A stretch of 64,000 nt of DNA from Georgenia yuyongxinii (GTDB taxonomy: Bacteria > Actinomycetota > Actinomycetes > Actinomycetales > Actinomycetaceae). Below, in pieces: positions 44,473 through 54,009 of the stretch. The DNA lies in contig NZ_CP040915.1 of assembly GCF_006352065.1 (NCBI RefSeq), positions 2,666,001-2,730,000 of the forward strand, read 5' to 3'. Position numbers and translations under genes: made by a program. The notes beneath the pieces were generated by a model. It saw only the letters and a program-made list of their open reading frames with translations. It made no database searches and was not told the DNA's origin. Positions within the stretch are counted from its first letter, which is position 1, and each line of letters begins with the position of its first letter.

Positions 44473-44767
44473 GCCGCGTCCCTCCGCTGGGTTCTCGACA
44501 CATGCTCGGCCCGGCCCCGCGCCGGGAACTCATCCCGGCCGGGTGAGACGATCCGTTCCCCTCGCCCGGGAATGGTTACCTCCCGCGGGCCGACACGGCC
44601 CTGCCCCGGACGTCACGAGGCCACGGCGGCGACACCTCACCCCTGCGGACGTCCTCTCCACAAGGTGGGCCGGCAGGCATGTCGTCAGGAGGGGAGGAGC
44701 CGGGCCCACCGGCTCCGCGGTAGGAAAGTGGGGCGGGCGGCTCGCCCACAGGTGGGAGGTCAGCCGG

Positions 44768-45727
44768 ATGAATGAACTGTCGAGCTGGAACGCCGGTCCG
44801 GCGCGCGAGGCCATTGAGGACTTCGTCCGCCGCACCACCGGTGGGAATGGCACCGAGCCCGTGCCCACCGAGCATCGGGTGGCGGTCTTCGACAACGACG
44901 GCACGCTGTGGTGCGAGAAGCCAATGCCGATCCAGGCCGATTTTATCGTCCGTCGGCTCGCCGAGATGGCCGACGAGGACCCCCGCCTGCGGGAACGCCA
45001 GCCCTGGAAGGCCGCCCACGCGCGCGACCTCGGCTGGTTCGCTCGGGTCGTCGCCGCTCACTACGCCGGCGACGACAGCGAGCTCCCCACCCTCCTCGCA
45101 GGGATCCTCGAGGCGTTCGCGGGGATCAGCGTCGAGGCGTTCATGGCGCGGTCCGGGTCGTTCCTCAGCCACGCTCGCCACCCGACCCTGAACCGCCGCT
45201 ACCTCGAGTGCGGATACGCGCCGATGATCGAGCTCCTCCACTACCTGACGGACCACGGGTTCTCGACCTACATCGCCTCGGGCGGCGGCCGGGACTTCAT
45301 GCGTCCGATCACCGAGAAGCTGTACGGCGTCCCCGCTGAGCGGGTGATCGGGAGCAGCGCCGCCCTCACGTACGTGCCGGACGAGCACGGCGGAACGATC
45401 CGGCGCACCGCCGCCGCGGACTTCCTCGACGACGGGCCGGAAAAGCCCGTCCGGATCTGGAGCCGGACCGGACGGCGGCCCATGCTCGCCGCGGGGAACG
45501 CCGACGGCGACATCCCGATGCTCGAGTACACCCGGCACGACGACCGGCCATTCCTGCGGCTGCTGGTCAGGCACGACGATCCTGAGCGCGAGTTCGGCTA
45601 CGTCTCGGGAGCCGAGCGCGCGCTGGAGAGGGCTGAGAGCAGTGGCTGGACCGTGGTGAGCATGAAGCGCGACTGGCTCTCCGTGTTCGACGCCCATGGC
45701 AGTGAGGAGCGGAGGGGCGAAGGATAG
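44768..45727 (+). CDS. HAD-family hydrolase
   Basis: This is a 319-residue phosphatase-like protein. Motif I, VFDNDGTLWCEKPMPIQ, gives nucleophile Asp42 and acid/base Asp44. Motif II is TYIASGGGRDFM, a Lys lies in EKPVRIW, and motif IV is AAGNADGDIPML. An alpha-helical cap lies between motifs I and II. It probably hydrolyses a phosphate monoester in the cytoplasm; the substrate is unknown. GGGAGG upstream fixes the ATG. It is encoded next to a sulfatase/FGE pair and gadB, convergent with the FGE gene. Confidence 0.87.
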   Translation: MNELSSWNAGPAREAIEDFVRRTTGGNGTEPVPTEHRVAVFDNDGTLWCEKPMPIQADFIVRRLAEMADEDPRLRERQPWKAAHARDLGWFARVVAAHYAGDDSELPTLLAGILEAFAGISVEAFMARSGSFLSHARHPTLNRRYLECGYAPMIELLHYLTDHGFSTYIASGGGRDFMRPITEKLYGVPAERVIGSSAALTYVPDEHGGTIRRTAAADFLDDGPEKPVRIWSRTGRRPMLAAGNADGDIPMLEYTRHDDRPFLRLLVRHDDPEREFGYVSGAERALERAESSGWTVVSMKRDWLSVFDAHGSEERRGEG

Positions 45728-45730
45728 GAG

Positions 45731-45756
45731 CGTGATCGATCACTCGAAGGATCACG
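45731..45756. terminator. Possible convergent terminator
   Basis: CGTGATC (45731-45737) pairs with GATCACG (45750-45756), and a nested perfect palindrome GTGATCGATCAC lies at 45732-45743. The element sits between the convergent HAD and FGE genes. There is no U tract. Confidence 0.4.
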
Positions 45757-45788
45757 CGGTGACCGCGCGCGTGTAGATGACGACACGG

Positions 45789-46781
45789 TCACCGTGCTAC
45801 CGATACTGCGGTCACCGGCGTGCTCACGGAGCATCGGAATCCGATGTGGCTCATCCCGGTGTCGATCATCTGCGGGCGGCGAGCGGCAGGCCGGTAACGC
45901 AGGCAGTACGTGTCGGCGCAGAGGAAGGATCCGCCCTTGATGACGCGGCGCGGGATGCGAAACTGAGGCTGCGCGGGGTCAAGGCTGTCCTCCGCCGTCA
46001 CGGCCGCGCTCCCGGGCGCGCAGCAGCTCGGTGACTCGGCGGTGATGCGCACAGGGCCGCTGGCGTACCAGTCCGTCGTCCACTCCCAGACGTTGCCGGC
46101 CATGTCGTGAAGGCCGTAGCCGTTCGCGGGGAACGAGCCGACCGCCGTCGTGGTCCCGTACCCCCGCTCCGGGCGCCAGGGGAAATCGCCGTGCCAGTAG
46201 TTGGCCAACCGCTCGCCGCGCCGTTCGGGTTCGTCCCCCCAGGTGTACGCCGCGGCTTCGAGGCCGCCACGTGCGGCCACCTCCCACTGAGCCTCGAAGG
46301 GCAGGCTCGTGCCCGCCCAGTCGCAGTAGGAGACGGCGTCCTCGAACGCGACGTGCACGACAGGGTGGTCGCCGCGATCGTCGAGGGTCGAGCCCGGGCC
46401 CTGCGGGTGTCGCCAGCTCGCGCCCGGTGTCCACGTCCACCACTGGCTCAGGTGACGCAGGTCGACCGGTCCTGCGGTGCCCGTGAACACCATGGAGCCC
46501 GGCACGAGGTTCTCCGGCGGAGCACCCGGAAATTCGGCCGGGTCCAGCGGGCGCTCGGCGACGCTCACGTAGCCCGTCTGGTCGACGAACCGCGCGTACT
46601 GGTCGTTCGTGACGGGGTGGACGTCGATCCAGAACGCGTCGACGTGGACGTGCCGGGCCGGGCCCTCCTCGGCGTAGTGGCTGTCGGACCCGACGAGATG
46701 GTGTCCCCCGGGGATGAGCACCGCGTCCCGACGGTCGGAGAGCGTGAAGTCCGGACGACCGCCCGGAATGTTCTCAGGCAC
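45789..46781 (-). CDS. Formylglycine-generating enzyme (SUMF1 family)
   Basis: FGE oxidises the active-site cysteine of type I sulfatases to formylglycine using copper and oxygen. The 330-residue protein has the family segments FWIDVHPVTNDQYARFV and WGDEPERRGERLANYW, and DMAGNVWEWTTDWY. The two catalytic cysteines lie in SFLCADTYCLRYRPAAR (about Cys288 and Cys293), followed by HIGFRC. GTG 46781 is 7 bases after the sulfatase stop, so the enzyme is made from the same transcript as its substrate. No signal peptide is seen. Confidence 0.92.
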   Translation of the reverse strand: MPENIPGGRPDFTLSDRRDAVLIPGGHHLVGSDSHYAEEGPARHVHVDAFWIDVHPVTNDQYARFVDQTGYVSVAERPLDPAEFPGAPPENLVPGSMVFTGTAGPVDLRHLSQWWTWTPGASWRHPQGPGSTLDDRGDHPVVHVAFEDAVSYCDWAGTSLPFEAQWEVAARGGLEAAAYTWGDEPERRGERLANYWHGDFPWRPERGYGTTTAVGSFPANGYGLHDMAGNVWEWTTDWYASGPVRITAESPSCCAPGSAAVTAEDSLDPAQPQFRIPRRVIKGGSFLCADTYCLRYRPAARRPQMIDTGMSHIGFRCSVSTPVTAVSVAR

Positions 46782-46788
46782 GGCCGGC

Positions 46789-48333
46789 TCAGTGCCCGGA
46801 GGTGAGCGCGGCCTGGAGCTTCTCGACGGCCTGGTCGATCGTGAAGCTGGCGGCCTTCTGTCGCGGCGGGAACTCGCGGAAGGTCCCAAGGAACTCGACC
46901 ATGACCGCCTGGGCCGCCAGCACCAGGTACGCGTGGTCCATGAACCAGTCGTAGTAGGTGTTCGACGTGAGGTCCGCGCGCTCATACGGGTCGGTGCGGA
47001 GGTTGTACAGCTTGGGGATGCGCAGCGGGACGAACGGCTCGGACCAGACCTGGAGCGTGCCAGGCGTCCGCTGCTCCATGAAGACGGCCTTCCAGTTGTC
47101 CCACCTCAGAGCGAGGACGTCGCCGTCGTCGGAGAAATAGACCAGGCCCTGCCGGGGACTCTTCTCCTCCTTGCCCGTCAGGTACGGCAGGAGGTTGTAC
47201 CCGTCGATGTGGACCCGGTACGTCACGTCGCCGATCGTGTGGCCCGTCTTGAGCTTCTCGACGACGTCGGACTCACCGGCGGCGGCGAGCAGCGTCGGCA
47301 GCCAGTCGTGGTGCTGGACGATCTCGTTCGACACGACGCCCGCCGGTACGCGGCCGGGCCAGCGGATCAGTTCGGGGACCCGGAACGCGCCCTCCCAGTT
47401 CGAGTTCTTCTCGTTGCGGAACGGGGTCATCCCGCCGTCCGGCCAGCTGTTCATGTGAGGGCCGTTGTCGGTGCTGTAGATGACGATCGTGTTGTCGGTG
47501 ATGCCCAGCTCGTCGAGCCTCTCAAGAAGCAGCCCGACGTGCCGGTCGTGGTCGATCATCGTGTCGTGGTAGGGCGACTGCCACCGCCCGGCCTGCCCGA
47601 GGCTCTCGGGCTTGGTATGGGTCCGGAAGTGCATGTGGGTGGTGTTCATCCACACGAAGAACGGCGTCCTCGCCTCGTGCGCGCGACCCATGAAGTCGGC
47701 CGCCGCGGCGACCGTCTCGTCATCGATGGTCTCCATCCGCTTCTTGGTCAGCGGTCCGGTGTCCTCGATGCGCTGCTTGCCGACGCGCCCGAACCGGCCG
47801 TCCTCTTCGTCGTCATCCGTGTCGCTCGACCAGGAGTGGAGGACCCCACGCGGGCCGAACCGCGACCTGAAACGCGGGAAGTCTTCAGCGGCCGGGTAGT
47901 GCGCCAGCTCCGGCTCCTCCTCCGCGTTGAGGTGGTACAGGTTGCCGAAGAACTCGTCGAACCCGTGGAGAGTCGGCAGGAACTCGTTCTTGTCGCCGAG
48001 GTGGTTCTTGCCGAACTGCCCGGTGGCGTACCCGAGAGGCTTCAACAGCTCGGCGATCGTCGGGTCCTCGGCCCGTAGCCCGACGTCGGCTCCCGGCAGG
48101 CCCACCTTGCTCAGGCCGGTGCGGAACACGCTCTGGCCGGTGATGAACGAGGCACGGCCCGCGGTGCAGGACTGCTCCCCGTAGGAGTCGGTGAACCGCA
48201 TCCCCTCCTCGGCGATGCGGTCGATGTTCGGTGTCCGGTACCCCATCAGCCCGTCGCTGTAGCAGCTGAGGTTGCTGATGCCGATGTCATCACCCCAGAT
48301 CACCAGGATGTTCGGCTTCTCGGTCTCCGACAT
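46789..48333 (-). CDS. Type I arylsulfatase, cytosolic
   Basis: This is a 514-residue sulfatase of the alkaline-phosphatase superfamily. The N-terminus PNILVIWGDDIGISNLSCYS provides calcium ligands. The formylglycine site is CTAGR (Cys56), a C-x-A-x-R variant of C-x-P-x-R. Other motifs are STDNGPHMNSWPDGG and a His/Lys cluster in NTTHMHF. It has no signal peptide, so it acts in the cytoplasm on an unknown sulfate ester. The FGE needed for activation follows directly. This subgroup is common in actinobacteria, but its substrate is undefined. Confidence 0.9.
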   Translation of the reverse strand: MSETEKPNILVIWGDDIGISNLSCYSDGLMGYRTPNIDRIAEEGMRFTDSYGEQSCTAGRASFITGQSVFRTGLSKVGLPGADVGLRAEDPTIAELLKPLGYATGQFGKNHLGDKNEFLPTLHGFDEFFGNLYHLNAEEEPELAHYPAAEDFPRFRSRFGPRGVLHSWSSDTDDDEEDGRFGRVGKQRIEDTGPLTKKRMETIDDETVAAAADFMGRAHEARTPFFVWMNTTHMHFRTHTKPESLGQAGRWQSPYHDTMIDHDRHVGLLLERLDELGITDNTIVIYSTDNGPHMNSWPDGGMTPFRNEKNSNWEGAFRVPELIRWPGRVPAGVVSNEIVQHHDWLPTLLAAAGESDVVEKLKTGHTIGDVTYRVHIDGYNLLPYLTGKEEKSPRQGLVYFSDDGDVLALRWDNWKAVFMEQRTPGTLQVWSEPFVPLRIPKLYNLRTDPYERADLTSNTYYDWFMDHAYLVLAAQAVMVEFLGTFREFPPRQKAASFTIDQAVEKLQAALTSGH

Positions 48334-48635
48334 GGCGCGCTCCTCCGGGCGGTGGGCTCACCACTGTCACCGACCCGCCTGCTGGGGGGCCTCCCCCGCA
48401 ACGGATGACGCGGTGGCTTCTAGCCCTGGGGTCGACCGGAGGAAGCTGGGGACGCCGCGCCGGCCACGAACCGCCGCGGCCAGGGACGCGCGGAGCTGCC
48501 CCCGTCTCCCGGACTGCCCACGCCGAGCGGCCGTCATCCGGCCCGGATGAGGTGGGCCTGCGACACGCCGCCTACCTTCGGTCGGAACGGTGGTGCCCGT
48601 GTGTCCGCCGGGCACCGTCAGACCGAGGGGATCCG
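48334..48635. other. Divergent intergenic region with one palindrome
   Basis: This 302-bp region separates the divergent sulfatase and HerA-like ATPase genes. I find no coding sequence. The only clear structure is the perfect 17-bp palindrome TCATCCGGCCCGGATGA (48534-48550), which could be a regulator site for either gene. Confidence 0.5.
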
Positions 48636-50168
48636 ATGGCCGAGCACCAGGGCCCGGGCGACGTCCGGGAGCGGTTGGAGTCCTACCGGCGGACGCGTGA
48701 GCAGGTCGAGCGAAGCATCCTGCCGCGTGCGACGTCGGTGGACGGGTACGCGTTCACCGTCCAGGCGTCCCTGCACGGCCTTCAGCTGCGCCGAGGCGGC
48801 TACGTCGTCCTCGAGGCCGAGGACCAGCACGTGCTGGGGCAGGTCACCGACCTCACCGCCGAGGCCGAGATTGCCAACGATGCCACCGGGGCCGGCATCG
48901 ACATCCGCCTCGCGCGCGGCACCGGCGTCACCCTCGGTGACACCGGCCGCCCCTTCCACGACGCCCACGTCCGCGCGGCGACGGCCGAGGAGGTCGGCGC
49001 CTGGCTGAGCCGGACGCCGTCGAAGCGTGCCCAGCTCGTCATCGGCGAGCTCCTTCACGCACCCGGCGTCCCCGCCGCCCTCGACAGCGGCGGCCTCGGT
49101 CGGCACACCTTCATGTGCGGGCAGTCCGGGTCCGGCAAGACGTACTCCCTGGGCCTGCTGATCGAGAGCGTGCTGGCGGGCACGGACCTGCCGGTCGTCG
49201 TCCTGGACCCCAACTCCGACTACATCAGGCTCGGCACAGTGCGCGACGGCGCCGACCCCGAGCGCGTCGCCACGTACCCGGCGGACGCCGTGAAGGTGTG
49301 GGGCGACCACACTGCCGACCACCCGCTCCGCGTGCGCTTCGCCGATCTCGACGCGGCCCTCCAGGCCGCGGTCCTGGAGCTGGAACCCGTGCGCGACCGG
49401 GACGAGTACGCGGCCCTGACCGACCTGCTCCACGGCGAGGTTCCCGGCAAGCCGCTGCTCACCGGAGTGGACGACCTTCTCGAGCACGACGACCCGGCGG
49501 CACGCCAGCTGGGTCGGCGGGCGAAGAACCTCGGCATCCTCGACTGGGGCGTGTGGAGTCGCGGGGGCGACTCACTGGTGGACGAGCTGCGCCACCCGAC
49601 AGCCCGGTGCCTCGTCGTCGACCTCGGTTCGCTCGGCTCCCCCCAGGAGCAGCGACTGGTCGCCGCCGCCGTCCTCGCCACGTTGTGGGAGCAGCGGCTC
49701 CGCCACCGGCCCTGCCTGGTCGTCGTCGACGAGGCGCACAACATCTGCCCCGCCGACCCACCGGACGAGCTCACGCGCATCGCGGCGGACCATGCGGTCC
49801 AGATCGCCGCGGAAGGCCGGAAGTTCGGCCTCTACATGCTCACGTCCACCCAGCGCCCGCACAAAGTCGATGAGAACGTCGTCTCCCAGTGCGACAACCT
49901 GCTGCTCATGCGGATGAACTCGGCCGCGGACCTCGGCGACCTCGCCCAGTTGTTCTCCTTCGTACCGCCCGGGCTGTTCGCGGGAGCGACGGCCTTCCGG
50001 ATGGGCCACGCGTTGGTGGCCGGACGGATCGTGCCGCAGCCGGCCTACGTCCGGATGGGCGAGCGGATCTCCGAGGAGGGCGGCGCCGACGTCCCGGCGA
50101 CGTGGGCGGTTCCCGACCGCGCGGCCCCCGGCAGCCCGAGCCCCGCTGGTCGGCGCCCCGACCCGTGA
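48636..50168 (+). CDS. HerA-like ATPase (DUF87)
   Basis: This is a 510-residue protein. A beta-rich N-terminal domain of about 150 residues (HAS-barrel-like) is followed by a HerA/FtsK-fold ATPase. Walker A is GQSGSGKT and Walker B is CLVVVDEAHN. The sensor/arginine region lies in GLYMLTSTQRPHKVDENVVSQCDNLLLMRM. HerA proteins are hexameric DNA translocases, often paired with a NurA nuclease; none is nearby, so the role is open. The closest context is sulfatase, DUF7144 and LuxR genes, which suggests a stress or envelope link rather than repair. Confidence 0.85.
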   Translation: MAEHQGPGDVRERLESYRRTREQVERSILPRATSVDGYAFTVQASLHGLQLRRGGYVVLEAEDQHVLGQVTDLTAEAEIANDATGAGIDIRLARGTGVTLGDTGRPFHDAHVRAATAEEVGAWLSRTPSKRAQLVIGELLHAPGVPAALDSGGLGRHTFMCGQSGSGKTYSLGLLIESVLAGTDLPVVVLDPNSDYIRLGTVRDGADPERVATYPADAVKVWGDHTADHPLRVRFADLDAALQAAVLELEPVRDRDEYAALTDLLHGEVPGKPLLTGVDDLLEHDDPAARQLGRRAKNLGILDWGVWSRGGDSLVDELRHPTARCLVVDLGSLGSPQEQRLVAAAVLATLWEQRLRHRPCLVVVDEAHNICPADPPDELTRIAADHAVQIAAEGRKFGLYMLTSTQRPHKVDENVVSQCDNLLLMRMNSAADLGDLAQLFSFVPPGLFAGATAFRMGHALVAGRIVPQPAYVRMGERISEEGGADVPATWAVPDRAAPGSPSPAGRRPDP

Positions 50169-50277
50169 TGGTCGACCCCACGACGCCGCTGGCACGGTTC
50201 ACCCCGCTTGGGGGAGGCCCCACGTCATCGCTGCTCGCACAGTGGACCTGACGTTCCACACGAAGAAGGGGGCCGAC

Positions 50278-50721
50278 ATGAGTTACACAGCACCGGCATC
50301 CGAGACCGGCGCCTCCAACCAGTTCATGCAGACGCCCCAGGAGACGGGCTGGACGGGTTGGGTGGTCTTCGCCGCGACCCTCATGATCCTGCTCGGGATA
50401 TTCCACGCGATCCAGGGCCTCATCGCCCTGTTCAACGACGAGTACTACGTCGTGGGGCCGAACGGGCTCATGGTCCTCGACTACACCACCTGGGGGTGGG
50501 TCCACCTCATCGCCGGCGCCGCCGTCCTCATCGCCGGTATCGCGCTGTTCGCGGGTCAGACCTGGGCCCGGGTCGTCGGGATCGTGCTGGCGATCCTGAG
50601 CGCACTGGCCAACTTCGCGTTCATCGCGGCCTACCCGGTGTGGAGCAGCATCGTGATCGCGTTGGACGTTCTCATCGTCTATGCCCTGACGGTGCATGGT
50701 CAGGAGCTCCGGTCGACATGA
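50278..50721 (+). CDS. DUF7144-like four-helix membrane protein
   Basis: This is a 147-residue protein with four hydrophobic helices, from GWVVFAATLMILLGIFHAIQ to SSIVIALDVLIVYALTV. It has the conserved loops NDEYYVV and DYTTWGWVHLIAGA. This is the pattern of DUF7144, a widespread actinobacterial membrane family without known function. The ATG follows an AGAAGGGGG stretch. It lies downstream of the HerA-like gene by 109 bases and just upstream of a small unknown gene, probably in the same transcript. Confidence 0.8.
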   Translation: MSYTAPASETGASNQFMQTPQETGWTGWVVFAATLMILLGIFHAIQGLIALFNDEYYVVGPNGLMVLDYTTWGWVHLIAGAAVLIAGIALFAGQTWARVVGIVLAILSALANFAFIAAYPVWSSIVIALDVLIVYALTVHGQELRST

Positions 50722-50785
50722 CCGGGCAGACACGGTTCCCGCCCGACGGCGTCGGGCTCCAGGGGCAGATGGCCGAGGTGGAACG

Positions 50786-51043
50786 GTGATCTACGAGATC
50801 CGGGTCGACGGCCGTGTCGATCCGTCCGACCTGGCGGACTACGCCACCGTGACCGCTCGGGTCCAGCAGGCCGGGACCGTGCTCACCTGTGCCGTTGCAG
50901 ATGCGGCGGCGCTGACAGGGATGATCGCCGTCCTCGCCGATCTTGGCCTCACCGTGCGGTACGTGCACGAGGTCGCTGCCGAGTCGCCCGCTCCACCCTC
51001 GCCCTCCACGAGCCAGAACGGCGGCCGGACGAAGTCGGCGTGA
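50786..51043 (+). CDS. Small conserved-type protein, unknown function
   Basis: This is an 85-residue protein starting at GTG 50786 (IYEIRVDGRVDPSDLADYATV), with GAGGTGG just upstream. The fold seems a ferredoxin-like alpha/beta unit ending LADLGLTVRYVHEV, then a Ser/Pro-rich tail. It resembles short actinobacterial proteins of the form IY.IRV.G.L, with a catalytic role in none that I know. The gene converges on the LuxR regulator, 24 bases apart. Confidence 0.65.
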   Translation: MIYEIRVDGRVDPSDLADYATVTARVQQAGTVLTCAVADAAALTGMIAVLADLGLTVRYVHEVAAESPAPPSPSTSQNGGRTKSA

Positions 51044-51067
51044 CGGCCCCGGCCGATGGTGTGACGT

Positions 51068-53845
51068 TCAGATGGTGTGGCGTTCCACGGCGATGCGGAC
51101 GGCGTCGCGGCGGCCGGTCGCGCCGAGCTTGCGGTAGATCGACCTCATGTGCGTCTTGACGGTGTTCGACGAGACGAAGAGCGCCTCGGCGATCTCGATC
51201 GTCGTCATCGGTGAGCGGAGGTAGGCGAGGACGACCAGCTCGCGGTCCGTCAGGTCCCAGTAGGACCGGTTCCGGTGGCCGTTGCCGTGGTCCTGCATCC
51301 GGGCGAGGAGGTCGGCCACCAGGGCTACGTACTGCGTTCCCCAGGCGTGGTGGTCGTAAAGGAGGCCGCGCAGGTCGAGGGCTCGCTCGATGAACGGGCG
51401 CCGGATCAGGGCAGGGCTCGCGGCCTCGAGCGCCGTCTCCAGGCTGCGGTGCGCCTCAGCCGCGTCGACGTCGCCGAGCTTCAGCAATGTCTCGGTGAGC
51501 AGAGCCCCCACCTGGAGGTGGGAGATGCGCCGACTCGCGGGGATCCCGGCTAGTGCGGCCCTGGCATGCGGCGCGTCTCCGGCGCGCCGGTACGTCTCCG
51601 CCTCCCAGAGCCTGACGAGCGGGTGCTGCTCACTCGTGCCGAAATCCCGCACCAGGGCCAGGGCCTGCTCCTGATCGCCGCGGGCGTCGGCCGAGACGGC
51701 GTCGACCATCCGGACGAACCCTGCCAGGTAGGTGGACGGAGTCCCGGCCTGCTCACGGGCGAGCGTCTGCGCACGCTCCAGCGCTGCTGCGTCGTCGCTC
51801 GCGACGGCGATCAGCGTAAGGATGAGCACCGCATGGAGCCGGTAGCCCGCCTGACGGGCGGGGGCCAGGCGAACCACCTGGTCGAGACTGCGTGTCGCCG
51901 CCCCGAGGTCGTCGCGCCAGTAGTCGGCGAGACCGCAGGTCAGGTACGCCGGGACGACGAGGCTGGCCCAGTGCCGGCCACCCCTGCGCGCCCGCCCGAT
52001 CGCCTCGCGGGCGAGGGAGTGCGCCTCGGCAAAGTGACCGCACTGGAACAGCGGGACGGACGAGGCGGACTGGCAGGCGAACGCCATCGCGGGCAGCCGG
52101 TGCTCGATCGCCAAGGCCTCCCCTCTCCGGAGGTGGCTGAGAGCGCCAACCGGGTCGCGCTGGAGCTGTGCCATGGTCTCGCCGACGAGGAGATGGCCGA
52201 GGGCACGCGCCACCGGCACATCGTCTCCGTCCCCCAGCGCCGCGCGTCCCCGGCGGATGGCCTCCTCCGGACCGGGCCGGTCCGGAGCCAGGAACACCGA
52301 CACGAGCGTGTCGACGAGGTCGAACCGTCGGCGGCGCTCGGGCGGCAGTGCCTTCGCAGCAGCCCGGGCCTGCGTCACGGTGTGAGAGCTGGGCTGGCCT
52401 TCGAGGAACTCCCCGACCGCGCGCAGCCTGAGGATCTCCGCGTCATCGGCGAAGGGCGCCGCGATCCGGTCGCAGAGATCCAGGAGCGCGCGCGCGTCGT
52501 TACGCAGCAGGATCTCGGGCCATCGCTCGGTCAGGATGTCCGCCGCCAATTGTGGCTCGTTGCCCGCGAGGGCGGCTCCGATGGCCTCGAAACCGTCGCG
52601 GGTGCGCCAGTAGCCGGCTGCGGTGTGCTGGAGCTCATGAGCGGCGTGGAGAGTCTCGCGGCGCATGATCAGTCGGCACTGTGAGGCGAACACCGGGTGC
52701 CAGCGGTAGGTCAGGTCGCCGACGCCGTCTGACTCTGGTGTCAGGAAGACGCCCCGACGGACTGCCTCGGCGAGCAGCTCGGCCCCACCCGGACCGCCGT
52801 GCAGCTCGTCGGCCAGCCCGGCGTCGATCCGGTCACCGATCGTGGCACGCATGATGAACTGGGCCAGGTCCGGCCGCAGGGATGCGAGCACCTCTTCGGT
52901 CAGGTACTCGGTGAGCGGGAGGTCGATCCCCTGCATGCCTGCGAGGCGGAAGTCGGGCGCCGGCTCGTGCTGCAGCGTCAGGAGCCCCATGCGCACGGCT
53001 GCCGGCCAGCCTCCGGTAATAGCATGCAGCGACTCGGCGTCCTCGGCCGAGAGCGACAGACCGGCAAGCTTGGCGAGCGCCTCGATCTCGGAGCCGGAGA
53101 AGGCCAGGTCGCGCTCGCGTACCTCTCCCAGGTCGCCGGCCAGACGCAGGCGGTTCAGCGGTAGCTCTGGATCCGACCGGCTGGACAGCAGCAGATGGAA
53201 CACGGCAGGGGTGAGGCGCATCAGCCGCGCCAGGATGTCCATGGCCTCGCTCCCGGTCAGCAGGTGGAGGTCGTCGAGGACCAGGACGAGCGGGTGCTCG
53301 AGCTCCTCCAGGGCGAGCACCAGCTCGTCATAGTGGTCCGGCCAGCCCGCGGCCTGGGGCCAGGGGCCGATGACGTCACGAGCGACGATGTCGAGGAGGA
53401 GGCCAGCGTCAGACCGTCCGCGAACGTGCAACGCGACCTGTAGGGCGGAGACGATGTGCCGGAAGAACCGGTCCGGGTCGGAGTCGAACTCGTCGACCGT
53501 CATCCAGCCGACCGTAGACTCGGTGTGACCGCACCACTGGGCCAGCGTCGAGGTCTTCCCGAAGCCGACAGGCGCCGCCAGCAGCGTCACAGGGCGCTCG
53601 AGGACGACCTCGTCGAGAAGGGACATGAGTCGCTCGCGCGGCAGTATCTGCGTGCCCAGGTGCGGAACGGTGACCTTCGTCAGTGGCGCCGAGAGGGCGA
53701 CGCCTCCTGGCCGAGGCGCCTGTGCCAGAGACGAGTCGGGCGGCGGGCCGCGATCCACCGGACGCGGATGTTCGTCCTCCCCCGACCCGCTCGTGGCCGG
53801 AGGGACGTGCGACGTCAGGCCCGAGCCCCCATCGGGATCGCTCAT
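51068..53845 (-). CDS. MalT-like LuxR-family ATPase regulator
   Basis: This is a 925-residue large ATP-binding LuxR regulator. A Pro/Ser N-terminus leads to the signalling NTPase domain with Walker A APVGFGKTS (about residue 95) and Walker B PLVLVLDDLHLL. A winged-helix linker follows, then a tetratricopeptide-like helical repeat domain (about 450-830). The C-terminal LuxR HTH reads LTDRELVVLAYL with SSNTVKTHMRSIYRKL. Such proteins integrate a ligand through the repeats. ATG 53845 is two bases after the stop of the 53-residue gene. It probably controls the surrounding island. Confidence 0.93.
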   Translation of the reverse strand: MSDPDGGSGLTSHVPPATSGSGEDEHPRPVDRGPPPDSSLAQAPRPGGVALSAPLTKVTVPHLGTQILPRERLMSLLDEVVLERPVTLLAAPVGFGKTSTLAQWCGHTESTVGWMTVDEFDSDPDRFFRHIVSALQVALHVRGRSDAGLLLDIVARDVIGPWPQAAGWPDHYDELVLALEELEHPLVLVLDDLHLLTGSEAMDILARLMRLTPAVFHLLLSSRSDPELPLNRLRLAGDLGEVRERDLAFSGSEIEALAKLAGLSLSAEDAESLHAITGGWPAAVRMGLLTLQHEPAPDFRLAGMQGIDLPLTEYLTEEVLASLRPDLAQFIMRATIGDRIDAGLADELHGGPGGAELLAEAVRRGVFLTPESDGVGDLTYRWHPVFASQCRLIMRRETLHAAHELQHTAAGYWRTRDGFEAIGAALAGNEPQLAADILTERWPEILLRNDARALLDLCDRIAAPFADDAEILRLRAVGEFLEGQPSSHTVTQARAAAKALPPERRRRFDLVDTLVSVFLAPDRPGPEEAIRRGRAALGDGDDVPVARALGHLLVGETMAQLQRDPVGALSHLRRGEALAIEHRLPAMAFACQSASSVPLFQCGHFAEAHSLAREAIGRARRGGRHWASLVVPAYLTCGLADYWRDDLGAATRSLDQVVRLAPARQAGYRLHAVLILTLIAVASDDAAALERAQTLAREQAGTPSTYLAGFVRMVDAVSADARGDQEQALALVRDFGTSEQHPLVRLWEAETYRRAGDAPHARAALAGIPASRRISHLQVGALLTETLLKLGDVDAAEAHRSLETALEAASPALIRRPFIERALDLRGLLYDHHAWGTQYVALVADLLARMQDHGNGHRNRSYWDLTDRELVVLAYLRSPMTTIEIAEALFVSSNTVKTHMRSIYRKLGATGRRDAVRIAVERHTI

Positions 53846-53847
53846 CC

Positions 53848-54009
53848 TCACCTCATGAACGCAGAGTGTGCCAACGGCGGCAGGCCGGCGCCCTTCTGTC
53901 GGATTAGTACTTCACCGACATTCAGGACAGCATCAACATCGAAGAACAGCGTGCTCGCGATGTCAAGGATGCTGCCGGTGCGCCGCCGAGGGGACGTGGT
54001 CGCCGTCAT
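53848..54009 (-). CDS. Small 53-residue protein coupled to the LuxR regulator
   Basis: This is a 53-residue protein with a basic N-terminus (SPRRRTGSILDIASTLFF) and the middle FDVDAVLNVGEVLIRQKGAG. I recognise no family. The gene is supported by its packing. Its ATG overlaps the stop of the DUF6325-like gene (ATGA), and its TGA is followed two bases later by the ATG of the LuxR regulator. It may be a modulator of that regulator. Codon use is G/C-biased at third positions like real genes nearby. Confidence 0.6.
   Translation of the reverse strand: MTATTSPRRRTGSILDIASTLFFDVDAVLNVGEVLIRQKGAGLPPLAHSAFMR

Noticed and set aside
48636-50168. HerA-NurA DNA-end resection system
   Set aside because: No NurA nuclease, Mre11 or Rad50 gene is present in the window; only the ATPase fold is supported.
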